DNA from: Symbiodinium natans
Taxonomy: Eukaryota; Sar; Dinophyceae; Suessiales; Symbiodiniaceae
NCBI GenBank assembly: GCA_905221605.1
Contig: CAJNDS010002317.1
Coordinates: forward strand, 62,001-126,000
Length of the DNA: 64,000 nt
Reading direction: 5' to 3'
Below are positions 21,872 to 34,900 of the stretch, piece after piece (position 1 is the first letter of the stretch; every line of letters starts with the position of its first letter). The position numbers and the translations under genes are program-made. The notes beneath the pieces were generated by a model. It saw nothing but the letters and a program-made list of their open reading frames with translations. It was not told the origin of the DNA and made no database searches.

Positions 21872-21902
21872 CCTAAACGCTAAACCCTAAACCCTAAACC
21901 CG
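21872..21902 (-). repeat. Short interstitial telomere repeat (CCCTAAA on +)
   Basis: Four units. A + strand open block follows (GLPGRSGSASEDDCGQHASQ, about 21944-22090) but is not confirmed as a gene. Between 21170 and 21870 I see no supported gene. Confidence 0.9.
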
Positions 21903-22091
21903 TTCGTGTTGAGTATTCAAGGCATGCGCAGCTCGCAAGCGACATGATTTCGAGTCACTTGGTGGGCTTACCGGGCAGATCAGGATCCGCCTCAGAAGAC
22001 GACTGTGGCCAGCATGCATCCCAAAGACTGCCTCAGGCAGATGAAGTTGAAAGGTCAAGAAAGCCGAGGAGAAAGCCAGGGGGGTGTGCAC

Positions 22092-22190
22092 ACATGGGGG
22101 CTTCCGAAAGTGGGGGGTACCCCTTTTGGGGGGTCCCTTTAAGGGGCTTCAATTTGGGGGGGTCCCCCCCTATTGGGGAGAAATACCCAC
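22092..22190. mobile_element. Inverted-repeat element family A, G-rich decayed copy
   Basis: CATGGGGGCTTCCGAAAGTG at the left; right end ATACCCACAC. The interior is runs of G and C. It ends where the family E element begins, so the two are nested or adjacent insertions. Confidence 0.6.
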
Positions 22191-22192
22191 AC

Positions 22193-22284
22193 TACTAATT
22201 GCTTAAGAACCTAGGTTCTTCCTTCTTGAGGGAAATAGAGGGATTATTATGTTTGTATTCCTTTGGGGTTCTTCAGCAAGTAGT
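22193..22284. mobile_element. Inverted-repeat element family E
   Basis: TACTAATTGCTTAAGAACC at the left is the inverse of GGTTCTTCAGCAAGTAGTA at the right (two mismatches). The same family forms most of RPN11 intron 1 at 27166-27308. Confidence 0.8.
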
Positions 22285-22296
22285 AGCACATGTACC

Positions 22297-22340
22297 CCCT
22301 AAACCCTAACCCTAAACCCTAAACCCTAAACCCTAAACCC
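22297..22340 (-). repeat. Interstitial telomere repeat (CCCTAAA on +)
   Basis: Six units with one short (CCCTAA) unit. Confidence 0.93.
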
Positions 22341-22443
22341 ACATGGAGAAGCAAACCATCAGATCCCAGTCACAGGATGTTGTTGGTCATGATCTCGTCG
22401 ATGTCGCGCTCGAGCCTCTTCTTCGCATCGACTTTACCGGCCT

Positions 22444-22498
22444 GCGGTTTAGGGTTTAGGGTCCCGCATCCGCAGGGTTAAGGGTTTAGGGTTTAGGG
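22444..22498 (+). repeat. Interstitial telomere repeat (TTTAGGG on +) with shared spacer
   Basis: TTTAGGG units interrupted by the unique spacer CCCGCATCCGCAGGGTTAAG, which recurs in the same telomere context at about 25008. Confidence 0.93.
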
Positions 22499-22568
22499 TT
22501 TTTTTTTTGCCACCCGCCTAGCTGACACTGTGGCCACATTGCAGGGACTAGTTCCGGGAAAAGGTGTG
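22499..22568 (+). repeat. Repeat D, longest copy, fused to telomere repeat
   Basis: The TTTAGGG array runs straight into a T-run, then GCCACCCGCCTAGCTGACAC and TGTGGCCACATTGCAGGGAC, ending near TTCCGGGAAAAG. Read on the minus strand this is a short sequence, an A-run, then CCCTAAA, the layout of a retroposed 3' end abutting telomere repeat. No ORF is attributable to it. Confidence 0.75.
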
Positions 22569-22579
22569 TACTCAGGAAG

Positions 22580-24870
22580 AAGTTGCCTTTAAAGCTGGCA
22601 TACACATATGCGGAAGCGATGGGGATCTGGGACAAAACCGAGGTGAGGAACTCCCAACCAAATACAACCATCAAGGGGATGTAGCAAGAACACTACACAA
22701 ACCCCAGCCCAGTGAACTCCCATCTCTCCCCAGGAGAAAGCTCCCAGGTCTCAAAAGATCTCAGGGTGGTGTCTAGCACCTTGGCACATTCATTTTGAAA
22801 GCGAAACACTCCAACATCCTTACTCAACCAGAATCCAAACTAGACCCATCTCAAAAGAAGTGTTTCGCCACTCCTACAGGAGACATCACAAAGGATCGTC
22901 GCTTGTACTCCCTCTGCCTGGCCACATCGGCTCTTGTACAGTGGCAGCTCTGGAGCCCATCAGCAACTGAAAAAAGACAGTAGGGTCCCAAGTTTGGTAT
23001 GGGACAGAAGGGGCTCTCGAAGCAACACGTGCCAGGCAAGACCTGCACCAACCCATAGTACCACATGGATCCCAACGATACTGAACACCACCACCGAAAC
23101 AACCAAACAACCACATGGATCCTGAACAGATGCAAACAAGTTGGTCCGTGTCGCCATGGGGGGGGCCTTCCAAAAAGATGCGTGCTCACTTTCACAGTGA
23201 GGCAGCTGGGGAGCATGGACTATAGAGCCACTCCCACGTCTATGTACATCAGTTTCGGCCGAAATCACAGACAGGGCTTTCTGATAACAGTCTTGACAAA
23301 ACAAAGGTCAGCTACAGTGCCAAGTAAGGGTGTTTCAGAGAGCCCAATCCAAGGCTATACGGACAAGTCCTGCAAGATACTCCCGCCCTTACCTCAGCAA
23401 TCCCAAACCACATGGATCCAAACAATGAGACCAGCCGGAACCCAAGCAGACCACAAACCACATAGATCCAAACAATGCGAACAGAGCATCACTGCGTTCC
23501 GCATCTCGCCGTGCACCCATACTCTTGATTTGTACTCGAAACGTGGGGGCGTCGATCTTGGTAGAAAGCAAAAGTCACAAACAACATAGGGCATTTAGAA
23601 CATAGGGACAAAGGTATTTAGCACAAGCCTCGCCACCCATTTCACACACAGGTTCATCATGCAGAGCCAACTAAAAGGTACGCATGCAGGTTCTCAGAGA
23701 AATGCCATGCATGCAGGTCCACTACAGAGGTTGGGGCAAACCACACAGGCACTCAGAAGGGGGGTCTCATGCCCTAGAAGATCCCAAGACTTGCATGCAT
23801 GCATGGAATTGGTGGAGTACTAGACCATACTGCTCATGTGTCCGCGTTCTGAATTCGGGGATTAGCATGCTGCAAATTCATCAAATTCTCTAATTACATG
23901 CATCACTCTCAGCTCCTCCTTCTCGAATTCGCATCACTCTCAGCTCCTCCTTCTCGAATTCGCATGCCAGTCGTGCCAGTCAGCGTCGACAACTGCAGGG
24001 TCATTCTCTCTCACCGATTCAGAGTCAATTCATCAAGAGTGAATTCGTTGAATTCCAGACTTGTCTATGTGATTTGGCGCGTCCCAGCATGCAGTAGGTC
24101 CATACCTCCATCGACAAAGTGAATTCGCCAAATTCAGACCAAAGGTGTTGTCACCATCCAGAAAGTGTCCCACTCAGAAAGCGAAAACTCAGAATGCACC
24201 AAGTGCCAGCATCCCCGTTGCGTAGATACACGCACCAATGCTCAGCACCATTGCTTTCTGTCTGTCCAGCTTTGCGTGGTTCACCCACTGGTTCTGCCTC
24301 TGCTATGAAGCCTCCCACGCAGCCTCTTCACTGGTGTAATTGGTTTTTCAGTGTCCTGTGGCTTACCCACAGCGATTCTGAAATTTCGCTCTTTGTCTTC
24401 TGACATAGAGCCTCCTCAGCACCAGTGTCGTATAGCATTGGCCTCCAAAGGCCTAGGCCATATACTGCGTGTCGTGGGGGGTTCAGTCCTACAGCGTCTG
24501 ATCACGTTGCGGGCAGCAGTCGTCACCACTATTGCATTGGCCGTTCCAGAGCACAAGGGCATATTCCAGGTTCTCAGCGAAAGCTGTCGCGTGCAGAGGG
24601 CACCATGGCTGCAGAGGGAGTGACACCATTCTATGTGCTGCAGTCTGTTGTCCTCCAATCTGAGATCGTGAAAAAACCCCTGTTCTCCTAGTGACAAGAC
24701 AGCAGTAAGACAGGGAGAAGGAAGAGCGGGCAAGGAAGTGAGAGAGGGGGGGGGTGGGGGGAGGCCCTCGGGGGGGGGGGGGGTTTGTCCCACATCCCAA
24801 AATTTACTCTCTCACTCACTCTGGTTCTGTCTGAGAGGCTCCCAAGTCACAATCTAAGGCGGGGCACTTT
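22580..24870. other. No supported gene; small direct repeats
   Basis: Open frames here (for example + strand 23065-23589) lack family motifs and carry scattered copies of CCACATGGATCC (23062, 23112, 23408 and a variant at 23460). At 23900-23963 a 31-base unit (CATCACTCTCAGCTCCTCCT, then TCTCGAATTCG) is duplicated in tandem. G-homopolymers lie at 24748-24782. Confidence 0.6.
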
Positions 24871-24874
24871 AGCT

Positions 24875-25262
24875 GAGGTTTAGGGTTTAGGGTTTAGGGT
24901 TTAGGGTTTAGGGTTTAGGGTTTAGGGTTTAGGGTTTAGGGTTTAGGGTTTAGGGTTTAGGGTTTAGGGTTTAGGGTTTAGGGTTTCTCACTGCACGCAC
25001 ATCCAGCGCCCGCATCCGCAGGGTTAAGGGTTTAGGGTTTAGGCTTTAGGGTTTAGGGTTTAGGGTTTAGGGTCGCTCACTCTCGCACAAGGCAGGCAAG
25101 GTTCGTTGGTCCGTGTAGGCAATAAGACAACTAAGACAGGCCAAGAAAGTGCAGTCGCGGGTTTAGGGTTTAGGGTTTAGGGTTTCAGGGTTTCAGGGGG
25201 TCTGGGGTTTAGGGGTTTAGGGTTTAAGGGGGTCTAGGGTTTAGCGGGTTTAGGGTTTAGCA
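24875..25262 (+). repeat. Cluster of three telomere-repeat blocks (TTTAGGG on +)
   Basis: 24875-24988 is a near-perfect array of about 16 units, 25018-25072 a shorter block after the CCCGCATCCGCAGGGTTAAG spacer, and 25158-25262 a more degenerate block with GGGGTTT and GGGTCT variants. The spacers are unique and show no coding signal. Confidence 0.96.
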
Positions 25263-25341
25263 CAACGGACACCGCGGTGGGAGGACTTGGGAGGATCTTG
25301 AGGGTCCCTCCTTTAAGTTGCTCTTGAAATCTCTTGAAGCG

Positions 25342-25442
25342 GGATTAGGGGGGCCCTTTGGGAGGAAGGCCCTCTGAGTAAGGTCCCTGTTTAAGAGGAG
25401 AAGAGGGTTGAGAAGTGTTTCCTGTTAAGGGCCCCCCTTATC
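25342..25442. mobile_element. Possible inverted-repeat element beside the RPN11 end
   Basis: GGATTAGGGGGGCCCTT at the left and AAGGGCCCCCCTTATCC at the right are inverse with one mismatch, about 100 bp apart. It lies about 25 bases beyond the last recognised RPN11 exon, where further RPN11 coding sequence is expected. Single copy, so it is less certain than the other families. Confidence 0.55.
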
Positions 25443-25465
25443 CTACCTGCCTAGGATGCAGTGGC

Positions 25466-27380
<1,915 letters not shown>

Positions 27381-27419
27381 CTCATGCTGGCATTCCACTC
27401 GCGACTCAGCATATGGTAC

Positions 27420-27600
27420 AAAAAGCATGATGATCGAATAGAACCATATGACAATAACAATTTAATATTCAAGGCTGTTGAGGTACATATGACAATCTAA
27501 TAGAAAAATGTCAATAGTCGAATCAATATGATACTCTAACTTTATATTATCATAAAAGTCGTAACCAAATTCTCCACTCAAGAAATGTTGAGATATGTTG
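27420..27600 (+). other. AT-rich intergenic DNA between RPN11 and ABCG
   Basis: AT-rich with ATGAC, AATA and TATGA motifs. No ORF, inverted repeat or telomere repeat stands out. 27600-27910 has weak GC-rich ORFs only. Confidence 0.5.
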
Positions 27601-27912
27601 AGATTATTTGATCTTCTCCGCGGCCTGCCATGCCTGGCATATTCCCCAGGATCCGCTGGAGGTTAAAGTTGCCCGCCATGACGCTCGTCCGGCGCTGGGG
27701 GTCCTCAGCACTTCCCGCAAGGCCCGAATGAATTCCTCACTCACTCTAAACCCAAAAACCCTAAACCATGAAATTTCTCCGGTTTTGAGCTTTGTGAGCT
27801 GGGTGCCGGACTAGGTCAATGAATCCGAAGCGGCTCCGGGCTTGAGCCGCAAAAGCTCCCGAAGATGTGCTGTGGTTTCCACCGGACTCCCTCAACACCC
27901 CTCAACCCTCTC

Positions 27913-29746
27913 CTAGACCGCTGCTCGTGCACTGTAGGACTTGCGGCTTTCAACCCGAGAGTCAAAGTCAGCCTCGATGGCATAGCGGATGGGCGAGATG
28001 CTTCGCCTCAGAACCCTTCTCATCCGAGCCATGTCAAACACCCCAAGAGCTGAGGACTCAGGTCTCAACAGGGCGATCATTGAAGCGCTGGGCGAGGCTG
28101 CCGCGCCAAGGGGAGGAGTCTTCATGCTAACAAAAGTGTCCCGGTCACGCTGCCATGAGCCTGCAGCGCCACCGGCTGGGTCAATGACGCCAGTCAGCAT
28201 GTGCACCGTCCTTCAGATTCGGCGCGTCAGGCGAAGGAAGATGCTGAGGGACCCAAAAACTTGGATGGCCTTCGCGCGGTACCTACAATTAAGGGCCCTG
28301 AACATCCAGTGGGCTAGTACATGATTGTGATCATCTTCACGTGAACAACGCCCGAGGCGCAGGCATGATGGGAATGCCGGCAGTCATCGCTCGCTCCCCA
28401 TTGGGAATAGCTGCTCCTGTCCACGAGCTGCTTCGACTGCCCCCAGGTTGCCTCATTCCATCTCCAGCGGGCGCTGCCTATCGCGAGCCCAAGGGATGCA
28501 CAGACGAGCGCCTCTGCCAAATCCAGATCACAGCTAGAAACCTGTAAGTGTGACTAGAGACTTGAAATAGTAGCACCAAGCCGAGGCGCGCACGACGAGG
28601 GAATAGACAGCTGCCAAAGCTACCAAAGGCGTGCGGAGACCACAGCGGGCGTGCACCATCAATGCCTGGATGGGTTGCAGCCGGGTTGCGCAGACCAACA
28701 GGAATGGCTCAAACTCTGAGAGGCGCACGAAGAAGCATGCAAACCTGAGTTAAGTTTCTCCTATCCAGCGGTGGCCCAAAGTGGCCCAGCTCCCTTCTCC
28801 AGTTTAAGGTTAAGCCTCCCACAGTCCATCTGACGGCAGCTCAGCCACCGCTTTGGCAAAGAGATACGTCAAACCGCTGTAGTAGCCAGCAGCACCTTGG
28901 GAACGGGGGCATCGTGTTTGCCTAAGAGCAATAATTGCCACGATGCCAGCCAAGGTCGTTGCGCTCTCGCCCGACGACTTTCTTCTCTTTAGCGAACTGA
29001 TCCAAGGCTCTCATCTCGCCGATGAAAGCCTGGGATCATGACACAATCCCCGCATCCATGCTGACTGCAGTGGGGCGCGCGAAACAAGCAAACTGCCCAC
29101 ACAGGAGTACTGCTTTGGTAGGCACTGAGCACCATGCCATGGATATCGAGCCGAAGGAGAGCAATCCAACCTCGTACTGATTGCATCGGATTGACGAACA
29201 AACAAGGCGTGAGCACTCAGGGCAGGTTTGACTTCTGGTGTCATCTGAGGCCGTGGCACGTGAGGTGACACTCACTGCAGACCTTCAGTGGTTGCAACGA
29301 GGAGGACTTGATGATACGTGCATGGGCTACTGGCAAGAGGTTGAGCGCAGCGCATCTCATCCCCGAAGTAGCCGAACTGGGCGCCAAAGATCAGACCTGC
29401 CGACCAAGTTGTCGTCAGGACATATAAGAGACATTGAGGGACACTTGTGGCTGACCCGTAACACATGTAGTTGCAGCACCTAGTCCGGCTGTGGCCAGCA
29501 GACGGGAGAGGTTCGTCACCTGCTGATACCAAAACAGGTAACGAGGGCGACTTTGCAGGTGATCACTCTGGCCACTCAAGCCACTGGCACGCCTTGTCTC
29601 GGGAGGTCTGAAGCCAGGCTCTTCGAAGAAGGAGGCAAAAACCATCAAAGCCACCGAGTCGCGAAACACCAGGGGAAGAGGCACTCTTCCCTGCGTCCAT
29701 GAAGCGTGAAGGCGGCATGCAAAAGTCTAAATAAATAAATAAATAA

Positions 29747-29793
<47 letters not shown>

Positions 29794-31501
29794 TACACAC
29801 ATATATATTTTTCTCACACACCTCCTATCACTCCTCTTCCGTTGCAATGCTATGCAATGCTGCAACCGTAAAGTCACACCTGCCTTCAACGGCCACCTCC
29901 TCTGTGCCAACCATGGCATCCGCCAGCCTGATCACGAAGGGAGACGCTCGAGACAAGCAAGCAGGCATCTGGGTGTCAATCGCCAGCCTTCCTATTCTCT
30001 CGCGGTCTTGTTCGGCTTCTGGACCACCAGTGTGCACCGAGATTAAGTCAATCAAGAAATCAGCAGGATTTACCTGCAACCACACAAAAGTACGTGCGGC
30101 AGCCTACGAAGCAAGCGATGTGAAGAGACAAGCGCGAGATGGCACTTTGACTTGCAAACGTCAACACGACGCAACACGAGCACCGCGCACCCCCTCGCGA
30201 GGGCACTTGTGTCCCAGAGCTTCGAGATGGCGGAGGGCCTGCTGTGGAAGCAAGAGGCATCTGGAAAGTGGACATCCGCAAAGCGAGATGATCCGCGTGG
30301 CTATGCAAAAAAGGTTAAGACCAACTTGCTAGTTCCAGTCCTCCTCTGTGGCACCACAGAAGATAGGTCGACCCCCAGGCCTTCACATGCACCACAGGTA
30401 AAGGACAGTCGCATGCCTTTTGTGGCCTGCGTGCAAGCAAGCCACGCCAAAAGCAACACGTCCTCAATCATGCTCCAGACAGACGATCTGGGTTGATGGA
30501 TTGTCCTTGGACAACCCCTCTGACCCCAATCTCACAGGATGCAGCTGAGACAAGTGCTGAGGATGCGAGCAGGATCGTCGCGCACCGACGAGCCTTGCCA
30601 AGCTCTGATAGAAGCTGAACCATGTCCGCAGCCTGAAAGGTGTCCTTCCAGCCAGAGGCTTGAAAAGTCCTATGAAAAGTTAGCAAAAAGGGCTCGGAAG
30701 AATGGGCGTGAAGCAGACCGTCCAGACCAGTTGTGGGCTCGTCTGCCAGCAGAGCTTTGGACTTCTGCGTTCCGCCCTGGTCACTCGAACAGCGATAGGG
30801 ATTGCCGGATGAATGCAAACCCTCCACGCTTGGAGAAAGCAGAGCTTGCAAAGGCCTCCCCGGCGAGCGCACAGCCAAGCGCCAGGCGGCGCTGTTCGCC
30901 GCCAGACCTAGCGAGCTAGCAGCGATAACAGAAGGATCCGGAGAGAACCGTGCGGCATCGTGCATCATCCTGACGTACATCCCCTGTTGCCCTTCTTACT
31001 TTTGGACACATCCGTTCTCTTCCGCTGGGGCAACACTCGATCTCAGGCGCAGGCAAGCCCTGACCTGAAAAGTGCGAACTGGCAACACCCAACAGAAGCA
31101 AAGCAAGAGATGCTGCCTGAGCTGCCGATGTAGCGCTCGCCGACTCGCCGATCAGCCACTGCCTCAAGCCTGCCGTGGACAGCAAAGTACAAGCCATTGT
31201 TTTCAGCAAAGTCCCAGCCACTATTATGATTGAATTGATTGAATGGCCTCAGCCTCTTCAGAAGGGTGGCTGCTTCCCTTGCCGCCGTGCTGGTGGACAT
31301 GCCCTGCAGTTGGGGAACAGGCACAACAAAAAATCCACCAGCCTGGTCGGCACGACCGACAACCCGAACGAGTAGCTGTCAATGTATCGGCCCTCGAAGC
31401 AACTCACTCCGCGTCAATGCCGAACTCACGCTCGTGACCTCCAACTGCGCTGCGAAGCATATCGTTTCCCGGACGGTCAACTGCGAGAAGAAGGGCACGT
31501 C
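27913..31501 (-). CDS. ABCG-type transporter, body and 3' part
   Basis: ATP-driven membrane exporter of the White/ABCG family. Minus-strand exons in family order: 31501-31439 (DVPFFSQLTVRETICFAAQL, after the Q-loop), about 31303-31240 (helical), about 30885-30850 (signature SGGEQRRLALGCALAGEA), about 30768-30728 (Walker B, KALLADEPTTGLD), about 30632-30560 (FQAADMVQLLSELGKA), 30504-30440 (H-loop, TIHQPRSSVWSMIEDVLLLA), about 30265-30195 (ALRHLEALGHKCPREG) and about 30070-29880 (NPADFLIDLISVHTGGPEAE). Membrane-domain pieces follow less clearly: RRAWLQTSRDKA near 29620, GLIFGAQFGYFGDE near 29350, ISPIRYAIEA near 28000. A (TAAA)(TA) tract lies between. The Walker A exon is missing here; a matching one lies at 38440-38785 beyond DNAI1. 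Exon limits in the 3' half are tentative. Confidence 0.82.
29729..29815 (+). repeat. (TAAA)n and (TA)n microsatellite
   Basis: About seven TAAA units followed by about 25 TA units. It lies within the ABCG locus, between the nucleotide-binding and membrane-domain exons, hence intronic. Confidence 0.97.
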
Positions 31502-31968
31502 CTGTCCATGGGAATTCCCGTCCCGTCCCCGTCAGCCGAAAAGCGCCGTGTGAGATCTCCTGCTCTAGGAGCGCCATGGTGCCCTCTGCCACACCCACCC
31601 TAGGGAAGCTTGTGGCCATCTGTTGGGAAGAAAGTCGATTCAGGGTTTCAAGAAGAAACCAGTGGCTCAGTGGCGCAGTGCTTCTTTTTTGTGTCTGGGC
31701 CTTGACCGGCGTGGAAGCGGTGAAACAGTACAGGTGCAGACCCGCCACAGCTGAGTCAGAGATTTTCATGTTCTTCCTCGGCTCTACTGAAAGGGAAAGC
31801 TTTCCAGCTGTGAAAGGCATGCGCGGCAACTCACGGCAAGACCTCTCGGAAGCACCACGGCAAGGCTTTTCTGCAGGGTGCTGATCTGTATCATGGAGGC
31901 CGGTATGCATGCATCAGGTGGAAAACATCGCAACCGCAGGTGAATTCGGAACTTTGAGCCAGCAAACT

Positions 31969-34900
31969 CTACGCCGGCTTCGTCTCCGTGACCATCTCCA
32001 TGAGGTGCTCCATCTTCTGGATCTGAAGGTCCCAGTCCGTGAGGTTGGGGTCGGTGTCCTCCGTTCGAGCGACTCCCATCCTCAGGTTCGGAGACAGCTT
32101 CAGCGTGTTCACGCCCCCGCGGTCATCACCAACGATGATGATGGGCTCGCTGGTGCTGAAGGCAACATGGGTCAGCTTTGCGCGCTTCACGACCTTTTGC
32201 TCACACACACGGTTGTTGCGGTCCACATTTAGGTCATAGATATGGACCACCCCGCTGGTCGAGCCGCCTGCACCTTCGGACGTGATGGCGGCAAAGGTGG
32301 TGGATGAATATGGCGCCCAGGCCACATCTCCGATTGCCTGCGCTAAGTCGAAGGACAGGATCGGCTGGCGGCTGTCGTGATTCCAGAGCTTGACCGTCCA
32401 GTCAGCCGACCCTGAGATGAAGATCTTGTCATGAAAAGGATTCCAGCGAACGGTGTAGACCGCCATGGTGTGCCCCTCATAGGTCTCGAGGTACTGGCCA
32501 GAGAAAGCCTTGGAGCATTTGTGGATGCGTCCTTCTTCCGTGCCAACTAAGAAGAGGTGGTTCTCCTTCGCAGAAAAATGGGACTTCTTATGTGACAGCT
32601 GGAAACCATCGAAAGTCTAACATGAGCACATACACTCAGACCTTGCCGCCGCGGAAGTCAAAGCAAAGACCTCCTGCAAGACCTGAAACCAGAAGTCGTC
32701 ACGCGCATGTGCTCACAGCTCACTCATGGGCTTGATTGGATTGGTCCGACGATTATGCAGCTATCCTTCGCCGTCTTTGCCTAGCCACCTGCCAGAGTTG
32801 TCTCATCCTCGCCCGCGGCAGCGGAGATCAGCTTGAGCTCCATGACCTTCCCAGCAGCCAGCTAGCTAGCCCCGAGAAAGCAACTCGAGCAAGCAACGGT
32901 CAACTAAAGCCAACTCGAAGAAACACACTTTGCCAAGGCCTCTTCACTCTCCAGCTTGTTCTTCAACAAGAACCAATTTGACACTCGTCCATCAGAGGAG
33001 ATGGAATAAAAATTCATGGCTCCAGTGGATTCGTCGTCATTCCAGCGCACTTCCCATACCTCACGTACATGCGACACCCTAATAGAATCAAGACATCTCG
33101 GTAAGGGAGAAGGAAGAGCTTTTGAGCTTATGGAGGCAGTGAGCATCACGTCCGCGACAACAAGGAAAGCAATGCCAGACCCCCCCTTAAAAGCCGTCAG
33201 TGCAGTTGCGCGGCTGGATCCGTGTGCTTGTTGGTACGAACCTGAGAGCCAGGCCCGAGGCTCAGCCTACTTCCAAAACAAAGAGACTTTTTTTGCTTCC
33301 GGGCTGTTGCAAAAAACACGCTAAAAGAGAGAGTCGAGGGGCAGTGCTTTGGTAGATGGGCTTCTTGGTCTTTGCGCGCACGTCATAGACAAGGACGGTG
33401 CCGTCATAGAGTCCGACTGCCAAGACAGCTGGATGAGCAGGATGCCAATCCTGTGTCTGGCAGCCACACACAGGCATGCACTGAACACAGCAGCTCAGCC
33501 AGCGCCATGTGAGCATGGGCGAGGCCCATGGGCGAAGTGAAGCCAAGAGTCCAGACAGCAAACACCGGCATCTGTGTTGAACACGTACTCGGGGAATCGT
33601 GTGTTCTTCAACGAGTAGCAGCAAATGACCCCGGTGCCCTGCCGCATGAAATCCTAAGCTGTCAGGATCCGATGGGACATTGCTGCCATCGCGAAGTGGA
33701 CAAGCCTCCCTCACATTTAGTTCGGGCCTTTTTCGCCAAGGAGGTATGTACCGTTTCGCTATTGTCGCGGCGGAATGAGGCGCGAGCGGCCAACAATCTC
33801 CAGGCAAGAGGCGTAAGAACCAAAGCCAACGGCGCACAGGTCATTGTATCGAGGATTCCATTTGATACATGTGACCTGGGTCCCATCGTCAGCACCGAGA
33901 TTGCCACGAAATGAGCCCAAGTACCAGAAACGAGCATGATCTTCGAATCTGCGAAAGAACATTCCCCAACCTAAACAATACGTAATTCCATGGGCACCGT
34001 CCAAGGATACCCTCTGCGGGATTCTTGGGGGGGGGGGGGGGGGGATGCTAGAAGGCTCTCTTGGTGGGTGGCATACACTCCAGTGGCGCCAGGAACCCCG
34101 TGCTCGTTTCACAGGAGGCTCTGCGGGATCTACGGGATCTCTGCGCAGGGCACGGGAAAACTTCTTGGATGTCAGCAGGATTCTTTCAGGGTGGTCACTC
34201 CTCGGGATTGCTCTAGTAGGAAACTCGTGCTAGGAGACGCAGGAGAACCAAGCTGGGTCCCTTTGTCAGCCACTGACATGAACATCCGAAGCATTAAGAG
34301 GTCAGAATCAGCCCATTCACAAGAAATAAAACCTTGCCAGCTCAGCTCCTAGCCTGCTTCTTCTTCGCTTTCTCTGAGGAGAAACGCCACAGGGGCAAGA
34401 GTGTCCCTTCTCCGTCGCGGAACTCGTCACTTCGATCCTGAAAAGACCATAAGCGAAAGGAGGCTCCAAAGCGCCACTAAGGAGGTCTGTGCAGAGCCAG
34501 GGAGTCCTCCCAGAACTTGAAGTCGTGGTAGACTTCATTCTCTGCATTCCTTGCAAGGCCCACACGCTTCCCAAGTTTGCCCTTCACTTTCAGGTTCATG
34601 GTACTTATTAGCCAATTAGAACTGTACTCATAACCCACTTACAAGCCCCTTAAGTGCCCTAATATGTTCATGAGTACAGTTAGAAAGTACAGTCATAATT
34701 GGTCAATAAGTACCAAAAAACCTCCAAGCACTAAAATGGTCCCATGAGCCCTTGGTGCAGCTCAGGCTCTGGTTGACCATGCGCTCCATGATCTTGATGG
34801 AAAGCTTCATGTTCTCTGAGTAGGTGGGATCTGTCTCGCCCTTCTTCTTCTTCTGATCAGCGAGGTCATCATAGGAGAGCTTCGACTTGCTCTTTTCCTT

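Noticed and set aside
23065-23589. 174-codon plus-strand ORF
   Set aside because: Contains repeated CCACATGGATCC-derived segments and no family motif; likely fortuitous.
31560-31910. Missing Walker A exon of the ABCG gene between DNAI1 and 31501
   Set aside because: No P-loop motif in any minus-strand frame there; the only P-loop found nearby is at 38440-38507.
32039-32239. Plus-strand ORFs opposite DNAI1, RPN11 and POLL
   Set aside because: Antisense shadows of genes with clear family motifs.
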